In this document: in pieces, positions 54,869 through 63,557 of the stretch
Layout of the letters: each line of letters opens with the position of its first letter
Numbering within the stretch: position 1 is the stretch's first letter
DNA from: Methylorubrum populi
GTDB taxonomy: Bacteria; Pseudomonadota; Alphaproteobacteria; Rhizobiales; Beijerinckiaceae
DNA length: 64,000 nt
NCBI RefSeq assembly: GCF_002355515.1
Contig: NZ_AP014809.1
Location: forward strand, 919,501 to 983,500
Direction of reading: 5' to 3'
Translations under genes and position numbers: made by a program
The notes under the pieces: model-generated
The model's database searches: none
Told to the model about the DNA's origin: nothing
What the model saw: the letters and a program-made list of their open reading frames with translations, nothing else

Positions 54869-55852
54869 ATGCCCCTCCCCCGCATCCTCCTCCTGTCGCT
54901 GGGCGGGACGATCACCATGACCCGGAGCGCTGGGGGCGGGATCGTGCCGACGCTGACGGCGGCCGACCTCGCGGCTTCGGTGCCGGGGCTTGCCGCGGTG
55001 GCGGCGATCGAGACGCTCTCACCCCTGCGCCGGCCGAGCGCCGGGCTGACCCTCGACGACCTGATCGGGGTGGCGCGCACGCTGAACGACCGTCTCGCGG
55101 ATGATCTCGACGGCGCGGTGGTGATCCAGGGCACCGACACGATCGAGGAAACCGCCTTCGTCCTCGACACTCTGGTCGACGGCGACAAGACCGTCGTCGT
55201 CACCGGGGCGATGCGCGGGCCGGAGAGCGCCGGGGCCGACGGGCCCGGCAACCTGCTGGCCGCCGCGATCGTCGCGGGCAGCCCGGCGGCACGGGGCCTC
55301 GGCGTGGTCGCCGTGCTTAACGACGAGATCCACGCCGCGCGCCTCGTGCAGAAGGCCCACACCGCCCTGCCCTCGGCCTTCCGCTCCCCGCTCGCCGGCC
55401 CGGTCGGCCTCGTGATCGAGGGCGATGCCCGGATCGTCTTGCGATCCCGCCGCCCGCCCGTCCTGACCGGCCCGCTGGCCGACGAACCGGTCCCGGTCGC
55501 GCTCCTGAAGATGGGCATCGGCGACGACGGGCGCCTGCTCGCTGCCCTGCCGGACCTCGGCTTCCGCGGCGTCGTGATCGAGGGGATGGGCGCGGGCCAC
55601 GTGCCGGAGGCGCTCGCCGACACCGTCTCCGCTCTGGTCGCGCGGATACCGGTGGTCCTCGCCTCCCGCGCGGAAACGGGTCCTGTGTTCTCGCGCACAT
55701 ACGGGTATCCCGGCGGCGAAATCGACCTGCTGTCCCGCGGCGCGCTCTCGGCCGGTCTCCTGTCAGGCCTGAAGGCGCGGCTGCTGCTCCAGCTTCTCCT
55801 TCGGGCGGGGATCGACCGGGCGGCCTACGCCCCGTACTTCGCGGATCCGTGA
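54869..55852 (+). CDS. L-asparaginase family protein
   Basis: 327 aa, type I/II asparaginase fold. First catalytic Thr in LSLGGTITM (residues 9-17), second triad in VIQGTDTIEETAF, and the Lys-containing VVTGAMRGPES. It hydrolyses asparagine (or related amides) to aspartate and ammonia; glutaminase activity possible. No signal peptide, so cytoplasmic. ATG at 54869, 29 bp after rsmE, probably co-transcribed. Confidence 0.9.
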   Translation: MPLPRILLLSLGGTITMTRSAGGGIVPTLTAADLAASVPGLAAVAAIETLSPLRRPSAGLTLDDLIGVARTLNDRLADDLDGAVVIQGTDTIEETAFVLDTLVDGDKTVVVTGAMRGPESAGADGPGNLLAAAIVAGSPAARGLGVVAVLNDEIHAARLVQKAHTALPSAFRSPLAGPVGLVIEGDARIVLRSRRPPVLTGPLADEPVPVALLKMGIGDDGRLLAALPDLGFRGVVIEGMGAGHVPEALADTVSALVARIPVVLASRAETGPVFSRTYGYPGGEIDLLSRGALSAGLLSGLKARLLLQLLLRAGIDRAAYAPYFADP

Positions 55853-56040
55853 TCGCGGGGTTCGAGGCCGTAAACGGAAGCTTGAAGCATGTCTGCCATG
55901 CGGTCGGCGGGCGCGTTGTTCAGTCTTGCGACGTCCTCTAAGGACACGACATCCGGTGAGGCCGCTGCCGGCCCCGTCCGGTGGCGGACCTTCGGCGCGC
56001 CGCTGATCCCCTTCGACCGACGTCACCTTCGAGGCAGCGC

Positions 56041-57411
56041 ATGGCGCGCGACACGTCCGACACCACCCCGCTGACCACGCGGGATGAACTGATCGCGTGG
56101 TTTTCCGCGGGCGAGAAGCCGCGCGAACGCTTCGCCATCGGCACCGAGCACGAAAAAATTCCCTTCTACACGGCCGACCATACCCCGGTGCCGTACGAGG
56201 GCGAGCGCGGCATCCGGGCGCTTCTCGAAAACCTCGGCCGCGAGACCGGCTGGGAGCCGATTCTCGACGCCGGCAACATCATCGGGCTGGCCAACAACGA
56301 GGGCGGGGGCGCGATCTCGATCGAGCCCGGCGGCCAGTTCGAACTCTCCGGCGCTCCGCTGCCCGACATCCACGCGACGGTGGGCGAACTCGACGAGCAC
56401 CTCGCGGCGGCGAGGCGCGCGGCCGAACCGCTGGGCATCGGCTTCCTCGACCTCGGCATGAGTCCGAAATGGACCCGCGAGGCGACGCCGCAGATGCCGA
56501 AGAGCCGCTACCGCATCATGCGCAACTACATGCCCAAGGTGGGCAGGCTCGGCCTCGACATGATGCTGCGCACCGCGACCGTGCAGGTGAATGTCGATTT
56601 CGCCTCCGAGGCCGACATGGTGCGCAAGATGCGCGTCAGCCTCGCCCTCCAGCCCATCGCCACGGCGCTCTTCGCCAATTCCCCCTTCACCGACGGGCGG
56701 CCCAACGGGTTCCTGTCGCGCCGCTCCGAGATCTGGCGCGACACCGATGCCGATCGCACCGGCATGCTCCCCTTCGTCTTCGACGAGGGCTTCGGCTACG
56801 AGGCCTATGTCGACTGGCTGCTCGACGTGCCGATGTACTTCGTCAAGCGCGGCGAGACCTACCACGACGTGGCCGGGGCATCGTTCCGCGATCTGCTGGC
56901 GGGGCGCCTCGCACAGCTGCCGGGCGAGCGGGCGACGGTGTCGGACTGGGCCAATCACGCCTCCACCGTCTTCCCGGAAGTGCGGCTCAAGCGATTCCTC
57001 GAGATGCGCGGCGCCGATGTCGGCGGGCCGGCGATGATCGCCGCGCAATCGGCCTTCTGGGTCGGGCTGCTCTACGACGAGACCGCGCTCTCCGCCGCCT
57101 GGGATCTCGTGCGCGGCTGGTCCACCAGCGAGCGCGAATCGATCCGCGCCGCCGTGCCGCGGCTCGGGCTCCATGCCAGCATCGGCGGGCGCTGCCTCGG
57201 CGCAGTCGCGGCGGAGGCGCTCGCCATCGCCCGCACCGGCCTGCAGGCGCGGGCGCGCCGCGACGGGAACGGGCGCGACGAGGCGGTGTACCTCCAGCCG
57301 CTGGAGGCGATCATCGCCGCCGGCCGCAGCCATGCGGAGGAGCGGCTCGCCGATTACGAGGGTGCCTGGGAGAAGTCGGTGGATCCGGCCTTCACCGCCT
57401 GCACCTTCTGA
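56041..57411 (+). CDS. gshA: Glutamate-cysteine ligase (alphaproteobacterial/plant type)
   Basis: 456 aa. First step of glutathione synthesis. Family blocks: FAIGTEHEKIPFY, NEGGGAISIEPGGQFELSGAP, SPKWTREATPQMPKSRY, MLRTATVQVNVDF and WANHASTVFPEVRLKRFLEMRGAD. This is the GshA class shared by Rhizobiales and plants, unlike the enterobacterial type. ATG at 56041; in-frame codons to 55981 lack an RBS. Glutathione supports formaldehyde and oxidative-stress defence in methylotrophs. Confidence 0.95.
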   Translation: MARDTSDTTPLTTRDELIAWFSAGEKPRERFAIGTEHEKIPFYTADHTPVPYEGERGIRALLENLGRETGWEPILDAGNIIGLANNEGGGAISIEPGGQFELSGAPLPDIHATVGELDEHLAAARRAAEPLGIGFLDLGMSPKWTREATPQMPKSRYRIMRNYMPKVGRLGLDMMLRTATVQVNVDFASEADMVRKMRVSLALQPIATALFANSPFTDGRPNGFLSRRSEIWRDTDADRTGMLPFVFDEGFGYEAYVDWLLDVPMYFVKRGETYHDVAGASFRDLLAGRLAQLPGERATVSDWANHASTVFPEVRLKRFLEMRGADVGGPAMIAAQSAFWVGLLYDETALSAAWDLVRGWSTSERESIRAAVPRLGLHASIGGRCLGAVAAEALAIARTGLQARARRDGNGRDEAVYLQPLEAIIAAGRSHAEERLADYEGAWEKSVDPAFTACTF

Positions 57412-57430
57412 GGTCGGGCGGACCTTTTTT
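57411..57430 (+). terminator. Short terminator after gshA
   Basis: Arms aggtc / gacct with loop gggcg, then tttttt, directly at the gshA stop. The stem is short but the T-run is good. An imperfect second stem (ccgcag / ctgcgg at 57431-57454) follows and may serve the convergent gene. Confidence 0.5.
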
Positions 57431-57440
57431 CCGCAGTTTC

Positions 57441-58952
57441 TTATTTCGCTGCGGGGTCCGTGGGCGGCGCGAGTCGGTAGAGGATGTAGGGACCGCGTGC
57501 GCTCCCCGTCTCGATCGGATCAAGGCTCCAGCCGCCGCGGCGCAGATCGTCCGCGAGAGACGCCCAGAAGTGGTCGGGCGCGTCGTCGAGGATGATCGCG
57601 TGGGTCACCCCGCTGCGCCGGGCGATCGCGTCGAGTGCTCGAAACCGCTCCGCCCCGTTGCTCGGCGCTGTCCAGCGGCGATGATCGGCGATGCTGTCGG
57701 GTGATTTCAGACCGACGAGATCGGTGAGCGGCAGGTCGCTCGCCGTCGCGATCACGCCGGCATCATGAATCAGCAGGCGCGCCTGCGGCAGGTTCGCCTG
57801 CGCCCAATGCGCGACAGCCCGGTACTGCGCCACGCGCTCCTGCTGCGCCGCGATCTCGGTCGGCGCTGCGACGGCGACGGCGAGGGCGACAGCCCACTGG
57901 GCGAGGATGAGAAGGCGCAACACGCTCGGGCCCCGCGCGGCGCCGAGGCGCATGACCGCAAACAGCGCAATCGGCAGCAGCGCGAAGGTGTAGCGGTAGC
58001 CGTTATGCGCGAGCACCTCCCGGTTGGTCAGCGCGAAGCCGAGGATGAACAGGCTCACGAACCATAGGAGCGCCGGGCCGGGACCATCACGGCCGAGGAA
58101 GAGCAGTGCAGCCGCCGCCGGTCCGATCCCGCCCGCGGTCATTGCGGCGGCGTAGACGACGCTCGCGGGCAGACTGCCGGGGGGATGGCCGAAGAACGCC
58201 TGCTTGGCCGCCATCGTCCGCGGCAGCAGGGCACCGGTCGCGGCGAGGTTCCAGAGCAGCCAGGGGCTCGCCGCCGCCAGCGCGAGCGCCGCGTCCGCCG
58301 CGACGGCGCGCAAGGCCGCCGCGCGGTCGGACCCGGCCGCGAGTCGCGACCAAGTCTGCCGTGTCATCAGGATGAGCGAGAGCAGGCCGAGCTCGGGCCG
58401 CAGGAACGGCAGGAGCCCGCAGATCAGCGCGAGGAGCCGTGACGGGCGATCGAGGGCGAGCACCAGCGTCCAGGTCACGGCGGCCATGACGAGGCCGGTC
58501 TCCAGACCGTTGAGGAACTGGCCGGTGCCCGAGGCGAGTCCCGCGAGAGCCAGCGCGATGCCCTCCGGCCAGGGCAGGCTCAGCCTTTGCGCCAGCGTCA
58601 GCAGCCCGGCGAGGAACAGAACCGGGCCGATGCCGGCGACGAGATAGGCAGCGGCCTCGCCCGGCAGCACGAGACTGAATGCCGTCACGAGGCTGAGGTG
58701 AATCAGACTGCTCGCGCCGACGAGCGCCGGGACGCCGTAGTTCGGGTCGTGCCCCTCGATCAGGACGCGGGCGTTGTGGAGCGTGATGTAGGCGTCGTCG
58801 AGGGGAAAGATCCAGCCGCCGCGCACCCACCACAGCAGCGCCAGGCCGACACAGATTGCGGCGCAAAGCGCGACGCGAAGGTCGGGTTCAACGCGCCGGT
58901 CGAGCGGGGTCCGCGCCAGCGGCGCAGACGCGGTTGCGGGTGAGACGGTCAT
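57441..58952 (-). CDS. Polytopic GT-C-like membrane protein
   Basis: 503 aa, about ten to eleven membrane helices (for example VALCAAICVGLALLWWV, LAGIGPVLFLAGLLTL, FVSLFILGFAL). An acidic motif GWIFPLDDAYITLHNARVL between helices 1 and 2 recalls the DD/DE active site of GT-C polyprenyl-phosphate sugar transferases. The C-terminal ~150 residues include a soluble domain (LIHDAGVIATASDLPLTDLVGL). Probably transfers sugars in the periplasm; substrate unknown. ATG at 58952. Confidence 0.7.
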   Translation of the reverse strand: MTVSPATASAPLARTPLDRRVEPDLRVALCAAICVGLALLWWVRGGWIFPLDDAYITLHNARVLIEGHDPNYGVPALVGASSLIHLSLVTAFSLVLPGEAAAYLVAGIGPVLFLAGLLTLAQRLSLPWPEGIALALAGLASGTGQFLNGLETGLVMAAVTWTLVLALDRPSRLLALICGLLPFLRPELGLLSLILMTRQTWSRLAAGSDRAAALRAVAADAALALAAASPWLLWNLAATGALLPRTMAAKQAFFGHPPGSLPASVVYAAAMTAGGIGPAAAALLFLGRDGPGPALLWFVSLFILGFALTNREVLAHNGYRYTFALLPIALFAVMRLGAARGPSVLRLLILAQWAVALAVAVAAPTEIAAQQERVAQYRAVAHWAQANLPQARLLIHDAGVIATASDLPLTDLVGLKSPDSIADHRRWTAPSNGAERFRALDAIARRSGVTHAIILDDAPDHFWASLADDLRRGGWSLDPIETGSARGPYILYRLAPPTDPAAK

Positions 58953-59163
58953 CGGGATCGCGCGTGGTCGCTCGCGATTCCATCATGCCGGCCTTACCAC
59001 CCGATGAAGGGCCGGGCCGGCACGAACGGCCTGCCGCAGGACGGGTTGCAGCGGCAGCCTCGCCCGCGGCGGATTTTCGTGTGCGGGCAAGCTTTGCCGT
59101 TGGAACGCGTTCGGCGCTTCGTTGTTCCTCTGCGTGTTCCTTATGCCTAAGGAGTCCGCATCC

Positions 59164-59580
59164 ATGTCCCGCATCACGACCCTGACGCTGGCCGGCCTCA
59201 CCGCAGCGAGTCTGACCGTGACGGCCGTTCCGACTGCCCAGGCCGCGCCGCTCCCCGCGATGAACGCCGCGCAGGTCGGGGGCGGCAACACCACCGTCGA
59301 CACCGTCGGCTGGCGGCGCGGCTACTACGGCGGCTATTACGGCCCCCGCTACGGTTACGGCTACGGTTATCGCCGCCGCAACATCGGCGGCGCGCTCTTC
59401 GCCGGCGCGGCGCTCGGCCTGATCGGCGGCGCGATCGCCGCCAGCGCCGCTCCGCGCTATTACGGCGGCTACGGCTACTACGATTACGGCTATGCCCGCC
59501 CCGTCGGCTATTACGGCGGCTATGGCTACGGCTATCCGGCCTATGGCGGCTATTACGGCTACGGCCCCTACGGCTGGTAG
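59164..59580 (+). CDS. Exported Gly/Tyr-rich protein
   Basis: 138 aa. Signal sequence LTLAGLTAASLTVTAVPTAQAA, then a repetitive Gly-Tyr-rich stretch (YYGGYYGPRYGYGYGYR, YYGGYGYYDYGYA, GYGYPAYGGYYGYG) with a hydrophobic Gly-rich middle (GGALFAGAALGLIGGAIAA). Similar short YYGG proteins are common in Methylobacterium; function unknown, possibly surface adhesion. ATG 59164 with AAGGAG nine bases upstream. Confidence 0.72.
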   Translation: MSRITTLTLAGLTAASLTVTAVPTAQAAPLPAMNAAQVGGGNTTVDTVGWRRGYYGGYYGPRYGYGYGYRRRNIGGALFAGAALGLIGGAIAASAAPRYYGGYGYYDYGYARPVGYYGGYGYGYPAYGGYYGYGPYGW

Positions 59581-59603
59581 CCACCCCATCTCGTGAGACG
59601 GTC

Positions 59604-59638
59604 GCCCCGCCGGCAGGGTTCAGCCGGCGGGGCTTTTT
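59604..59638 (+). terminator. Rho-independent terminator
   Basis: Perfect 11-bp arms gccccgccggc / gccggcggggc with loop agggttca and ttttt after it. It ends the Gly/Tyr-rich gene transcript. Confidence 0.9.
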
Positions 59639-59657
59639 CATGCTATGCGCCGTGCCC

Positions 59658-59924
59658 ATGCTCGATTTTTCGCAGGACGGCGCGGTCGAACTCGACCTCA
59701 GCGGCCTCAAATGCCCCCTTCCGGCGCTGCGCACGCGCAAAGCCCTGCGCGCCCTCGCGCCCGGAGCGCGTCTTGCCGTGACCGCGACCGATCCGCTGGC
59801 TGGGATCGACATCCCCAACGTCGTCCGCGAGGAAGGAGCCGCTCTGGAGGCGCAGGAACGGAACGGTCCGGCCTCGCGCTTCCTGATCCGCCGCGGCGCC
59901 GACCGTGCGCCCGAACCAGCCTGA
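59658..59924 (+). CDS. TusA/SirA family sulfur carrier protein
   Basis: 88 aa. The active-site Cys-Pro-x-Pro is in GLKCPLPALRTRKAL, in the family's usual place near residue 20. Relays sulfur from cysteine desulfurases to tRNA thiolation or other pathways. ATG 59658 gives the standard N-terminus; ATG 59640 just after the terminator is an alternative. It overlaps the upstream part of the Nudix reading frame by none once that gene starts at 59965. Confidence 0.85.
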   Translation: MLDFSQDGAVELDLSGLKCPLPALRTRKALRALAPGARLAVTATDPLAGIDIPNVVREEGAALEAQERNGPASRFLIRRGADRAPEPA

Positions 59925-59964
59925 TCCCGAACGCGCCCTGCCCCACGCCCTCCCTGGAGACGCC

Positions 59965-60531
59965 ATGCCCCCCGAGATCCGCGGCACCCGCACCGTCCAC
60001 GACGGCTGGGCCAGCTTCGTCGTCGCCGAGGTGACGACGCCCGAGGGCGCCGAGGTGACCCGCGAGATCGAGGATCACGGCGAGGCGGTCTGCGTGCTGC
60101 CCTACGACCCGGAGCGTCGGGTCGCCGTGCTGATTCGCCAATTCCGCGCGCCGCCCTTCTTCACCGCGGGCGTGACCGATCTGCTCGAAGTGCCCGCGGG
60201 CCTGCTCGACGAGGCGGATCCGGCAGAGGGCGTACGCCGGGAAGCCTTCGAGGAGACCGGCCTGCGACTGTCGCGGCTCGAGCCGGTCTCGACGGTGTGG
60301 AGTCTGCCGGGGATCTCCACGGAGCGGATGCACCTGTTCCTCGCCCCCTACGCGGAGAGCGACCGGGAGGGACAGGGCGGCGGCCTGGCCGAGGAGCACG
60401 AGGCCATCACCGTGGTCGAGATGCCGCTCGCCTCCCTCGCGGCGATGAGCGAGGCCGGCGAGATCACCGACATGAAGACGCTGGTGCTTCTGCTCGCCTT
60501 GCGCCTGCGCCGTCCCGAGCTGTTCGCCTGA
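59965..60531 (+). CDS. Nudix hydrolase, ADP-ribose pyrophosphatase-like
   Basis: 188 aa. Nudix box EVPAGLLDEADPAEGVRREAFEETGL (quoted in parts: GLLDEAD and RREAFEETGL); the Glu normally at position 7 of the box is Asp, but REAFEE is complete. PGISTERMHLFLA and VLIRQFRAP suit ADP-ribose/NDP-sugar hydrolases. ATG 59965 has GGAG eight bases upstream. Probably cleans up ADP-ribose or related nucleotides. Confidence 0.9.
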   Translation: MPPEIRGTRTVHDGWASFVVAEVTTPEGAEVTREIEDHGEAVCVLPYDPERRVAVLIRQFRAPPFFTAGVTDLLEVPAGLLDEADPAEGVRREAFEETGLRLSRLEPVSTVWSLPGISTERMHLFLAPYAESDREGQGGGLAEEHEAITVVEMPLASLAAMSEAGEITDMKTLVLLLALRLRRPELFA

Positions 60532-60627
60532 CCGCCGGCTTGCGGGCCGGGCGGCAGCGCCTATCATCCTTCGACGCGGAACGGATCTCCCTCACCAAAC
60601 GGAGGCCACCGCGCGGGAGATGCGCCC

Positions 60628-60762
60628 ATGTCGTTCTTCATCGGGATCGCCGGCCCCTGGCTCGTGGTTTCCGCCCTCCTCCTGATGTGGCACCGGCGGG
60701 AAGAGGAGCGCCCGGCGCGGACCGTGCCCGCCGAGCCGGGCGGGTATCCGCCGCGCGCCTGA
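60628..60762 (+). CDS. Small single-pass membrane protein
   Basis: 44 aa, MSFFIGIAGPWLVVSALLLM, one membrane helix (residues ~4-20), then a charged tail HRREEERPARTVPAEPGG. Shorter than usual gene-calling limits. The transmembrane plus polar-tail layout and GC3 suit a real small protein, but the upstream sequence (gagatgcgccc) has only a weak ribosome site. Confidence 0.5.
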   Translation: MSFFIGIAGPWLVVSALLLMWHRREEERPARTVPAEPGGYPPRA

Positions 60763-60993
60763 CGCGCTCCAGCCTTCGCGAAACGCCCCGCCTGCCGCCC
60801 CTGCGTCATCCCCGCCGGGCCGGCCCCCCGGTCGCGCCGAACCAATGGCCACGCCACGGGTTGTCGAGGCTCTGCGCCCCCGTTGCGGCCCGATGTCACC
60901 GGCTGGTCCGGACGACCGCGACGGATCCCGCGCGTTCCGTTCGAACCCGACGCGCTGCCCTCTCCGCAGGGCCCGTCGAAGCTGGAGTGACGT

Positions 60994-61395
60994 ATGGACA
61001 TCGCCCTCGACAAGGTCACCGAGATCATCCTTCGGCTGCGGGCGGTCGAGGTGAAGGAAGGCGTGACCGATCCGGATTCGGGTTCCAACCCGACTGACGA
61101 CGGCTCGATCGACATCCTGGCCAGCGGCACCGACGACGCCACCGAGCAGGAGGTCCGCAGCATGATCGCCGGGCTCAACGAGGATGAGCGCGCCGATCTC
61201 GGAGCGCTCCTCTATATCGGCCGCGGCGACTACGAGGCGGCGGAGTGGCACAATGCGGTCGCCTTCGCCAAGGAGCGCGAGGCGGCCGGCGACACGGTGA
61301 TGCGCGAGCTGCTCGGCACCCCGGACGCGGCCTCCCTGCTCGAGGAAGGTCTCGACGCGCTGGGCATTCCCATGGAGACGCCCGAGGCGCCCTAA
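60994..61395 (+). CDS. DUF3775 domain-containing protein
   Basis: 133 aa. DUF3775 block: ATEQEVRSMIAGLNEDERADLGALLYIGRGDYEAAEWHNA (in parts: AGLNEDERADLGALL, GRGDYEAAEW), then LLGTPDAASLLEEGLDALG. Family widespread in Rhizobiales; no biochemical role known. ATG at 60994. Ends in a short dispersed palindrome. Confidence 0.85.
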   Translation: MDIALDKVTEIILRLRAVEVKEGVTDPDSGSNPTDDGSIDILASGTDDATEQEVRSMIAGLNEDERADLGALLYIGRGDYEAAEWHNAVAFAKEREAAGDTVMRELLGTPDAASLLEEGLDALGIPMETPEAP

Positions 61396-61397
61396 AG

Positions 61398-61442
61398 CCT
61401 CCACCCGAAAGGTGAATCGCGGCTTTCGGGAACAAGGCCTGC
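61398..61442. repeat. Short dispersed palindrome, copy 4
   Basis: agcctccacccgaaaggtga followed by cgcggctttcggg and aaggcctgc. Core cccgaaaggtg...ctttcgggaa matches copy 1 closely; its ends are degraded. Starts just after the DUF3775 stop. Confidence 0.55.
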
Positions 61443-61554
61443 AAGAGCGACAACCCCGCGCGTCGTCCCGGATCAGGTCCGCAACCTGATGACCGGGCCG
61501 ATGCGCGGGGCGGGACCCGCTTCCCGGGCCGATTCCGGCCTCAGCCGAGAACGG

Positions 61555-61995
61555 TCAGGGTTCGCAGGCCAGCGCCTTCGCACCGATGGCCACGAACTGC
61601 GCCGCCGTCCGCAATTCGTCGCTAATGCGCGGCGTGCGGGCCACTACGGTGGCCTCGCGCGCCAGCCGGTCGTTGCAGGAGCAGGTGGGCAGCCCCTGCC
61701 CCACGGGCGGCGAGCAGGCATCGTGGTGCATACAGGCCCGGTCGAGGGCGTCGGTCGGAGGAAGGCCGGCACCGCGGCTGCCCGGACCGCAATAATTGCC
61801 ATGGAAGACGAGCGCGCCCTGCGGCAATCCGTTGCCGAGGTCGGGCGCGGCCGGTGCCTCGAGGGTGGGGGCCTCGACCACCGGTGGGGCGACGGATTGA
61901 GCGAAAGCCGCCAGCGGGGCGAGCCCGAGCAGGACGGCCGAGAGCCCGGCGACCAGGGGACGGCGCCGGGCGGCGGGATAGGCAGGAGTGGCCAC
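61555..61995 (-). CDS. Exported phospholipase A2-like protein
   Basis: 146 aa. Signal sequence LVAGLSAVLLGLAPLAAFAQ, a Pro/Ala-rich spacer, then HGNYCGPGSRGAGLPPTDALDRACMHHDACSPP ending in CSCNDRLA. The CGPG calcium loop and the catalytic CxHHDAC helix match the prokaryotic phospholipase A2 pattern. The expected Asp/Tyr network cannot be confirmed by eye. GTG 61995 has GGAG 10 nt upstream. Probably a secreted calcium-dependent lipase. Confidence 0.72.
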   Translation of the reverse strand: MATPAYPAARRRPLVAGLSAVLLGLAPLAAFAQSVAPPVVEAPTLEAPAAPDLGNGLPQGALVFHGNYCGPGSRGAGLPPTDALDRACMHHDACSPPVGQGLPTCSCNDRLAREATVVARTPRISDELRTAAQFVAIGAKALACEP

Positions 61996-62140
61996 GTTCA
62001 AAGTCTCCGTTCGACACGCTCCCCTCACAGCCTTCGCCGGCCGGGTTCATCACCCGCCCGGGGAAGGCTGAGCCGTTCAAACGATTTTTCCGTGGTCGCG
62101 GTTCACTCTTTCACGCAAGACACAAGCCAGGGTCCTGATT

Positions 62141-62881
62141 TCAGAACTTATAGTTCAAGCCTCCGCGCACGACGCCGAAACCGGATTCTGATCGACCGGT
62201 GCCGTAGTAGGCAGGGACGGTCGCGTCGTAGACGGTCGCTCCGACGTTCTGCTTGCCGAGATCGACATAGAGCCCCTCGACTTTCACCGAAATACGGTCG
62301 GTAAGGGCGTATTCGATGCCCGCTCCGGCAGCGTAGCCGAGCCGCGTGGTGTCCGGCAGGCTGTAGGGATAAGCGGAGGCGTAGGGAGACTTGCTGCCCC
62401 CGCCATAGGCGAAACCGCCGGTGCCGTAGATGAGCCAGCGGTCGAAGGCGTAGCCGAGTCGGCCGCGCACCGTGCCGAACCAGTCGAGGCTCGGGGCGAT
62501 ACCGTAATAGGGCGTGGTACCGACGGTGCCGTCGCCGCGGCGCCCGAACCCGGTGCCCTGGAAATCCGCCTCGGCCCCGAGCACCCAGCCCGCGCCCGGC
62601 GTCAGCTGGTAATTGTAGCCGAACTGGCCGCCGCCGACGAAACCGCCCCGGCCTCCGCTCTCCGTGACGGTGCCGTAAGTCGCATCCGTGTGGCTCGAAG
62701 CCCCGCCGCGGATGCCATAGCCGGCATTCACGCCGACATAGAAGCCGGTCCAGCTGAAGACCGGCAGAACCGGCGGCGGCGGAGGTGCGGCCCGGCGCGG
62801 AAGGTCGGCGCTGGACGCGCCGCCTGCGAGAAGGCTGCTCAGAAGGCCGGCGAGGGCCGGCCGTATCGGGCGTCGGATCAT
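62141..62881 (-). CDS. Outer-membrane beta-barrel protein (Omp25/31-like)
   Basis: 246 aa. Signal peptide to about residue 25 (LLAGGASSADLP), a Pro-rich linker (APPPPPVLPVF), then WTGFYVGVNAGYGIRGG and repeated beta-hairpins GFVGGGQFGYNYQL, WFGTVRGRLGYAFDRWLIYGTGGFAYGGG. Ends in Phe (GGLNYKF), the outer-membrane insertion signal. Typical of the porin family in Rhizobiales, often several paralogues. ATG 62881. Confidence 0.92.
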   Translation of the reverse strand: MIRRPIRPALAGLLSSLLAGGASSADLPRRAAPPPPPVLPVFSWTGFYVGVNAGYGIRGGASSHTDATYGTVTESGGRGGFVGGGQFGYNYQLTPGAGWVLGAEADFQGTGFGRRGDGTVGTTPYYGIAPSLDWFGTVRGRLGYAFDRWLIYGTGGFAYGGGSKSPYASAYPYSLPDTTRLGYAAGAGIEYALTDRISVKVEGLYVDLGKQNVGATVYDATVPAYYGTGRSESGFGVVRGGLNYKF

Positions 62882-62935
62882 CGTTGTCTCTCGGTTCGGG
62901 TTCGGATTCAGTTTTGGCGCGCCCCTGAGGCGAGG

Positions 62936-63139
62936 TCAGAGCGCGAGCACCAGCAGGCCGACGACTGCGACGGCCAGGATCAGGCAGAGGGCGAAATTGA
63001 TGACGCTCTCGCCGCCGCAGGACTTGGGTTCAGGCTCGGTGTGCCGGGCCGGCGCTCGGACGCGGTGCCGACCGGTCGGCCACAGCCGGCTCGCGGCAAG
63101 GCCCGCCGTGGGAAAGGCGGTCTGGCTGGCAGCCCTCAT
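62936..63139 (-). CDS. Small hypothetical membrane protein
   Basis: 67 aa. Polar N-terminal half, then one C-terminal helix NFALCLILAVAVVGLLVLAL. ATG 63139 overlaps the end of the upstream small gene by four bases (ATGA), suggesting a two-gene transcript. Unknown family. Confidence 0.5.
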   Translation of the reverse strand: MRAASQTAFPTAGLAASRLWPTGRHRVRAPARHTEPEPKSCGGESVINFALCLILAVAVVGLLVLAL

Positions 63140-63402
63140 CGAAGAGCCTCCCGCACGACCCGCGTCACGCCAGGCCGCGGAGCGTTGAGGTCGACGGCTT
63201 GCGCCGCGGGACCACGAAAGGCTGGCCGCTCGCCATCAGCCGAGGTCCGGAGGACGGGAAGTCCGAGCACCGCGGACAGGATCGCGGCCAGAATCACGCC
63301 GCGGATCAGAGGCCGAGGCGACGCACCGAGCACTCTGCCCGGGTGAGCGGCAAGCAGGAGCGGCGCTTCGCTCCGAACGAGGAGAGGTCTCAGTTCGATC
63401 AT
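63136..63402 (-). CDS. Small hypothetical membrane protein
   Basis: 88 aa. One helix near LIRGVILAAILSAVLGLPVL (residues ~33-52); the rest is basic. Starts at ATG 63402 and couples to the gene at 62936. No motif recognised. The palindrome cluster just beyond its start may regulate it. Confidence 0.5.
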   Translation of the reverse strand: MIELRPLLVRSEAPLLLAAHPGRVLGASPRPLIRGVILAAILSAVLGLPVLRTSADGERPAFRGPAAQAVDLNAPRPGVTRVVREALR

Positions 63403-63432
63403 CGCGATGCCTTACCGAAGCCAAGGGATATA

Positions 63433-63534
63433 GTGGGAATTTTACCCACAAAACTTGCGTGTGAAAAATTCACACGTCAACGAGAATCCGTCGGACGCGG
63501 GTGCTCGAACGCACATCGTGGGATTGCGTCCCAC
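63433..63534. promoter_or_regulatory. Cluster of three related 17-bp palindromes
   Basis: Three sites of the form GTGKG-N7-CMCAC lie in an AT-richer divergent region: gtggg-aatttta-cccac at 63433-63449, gtgtg-aaaaatt-cacac at 63459-63475 and gtggg-attgcgt-cccac at 63518-63534. The middle one extends to cgtgtgaa-aaa-ttcacacg. Centres are 26 and 59 bp apart. They look like operators of one dimeric regulator acting on one or both flanking genes. Confidence 0.6.
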
Positions 63535-63557
63535 GCAGTTGCCTCTAAGCTCGGGCC

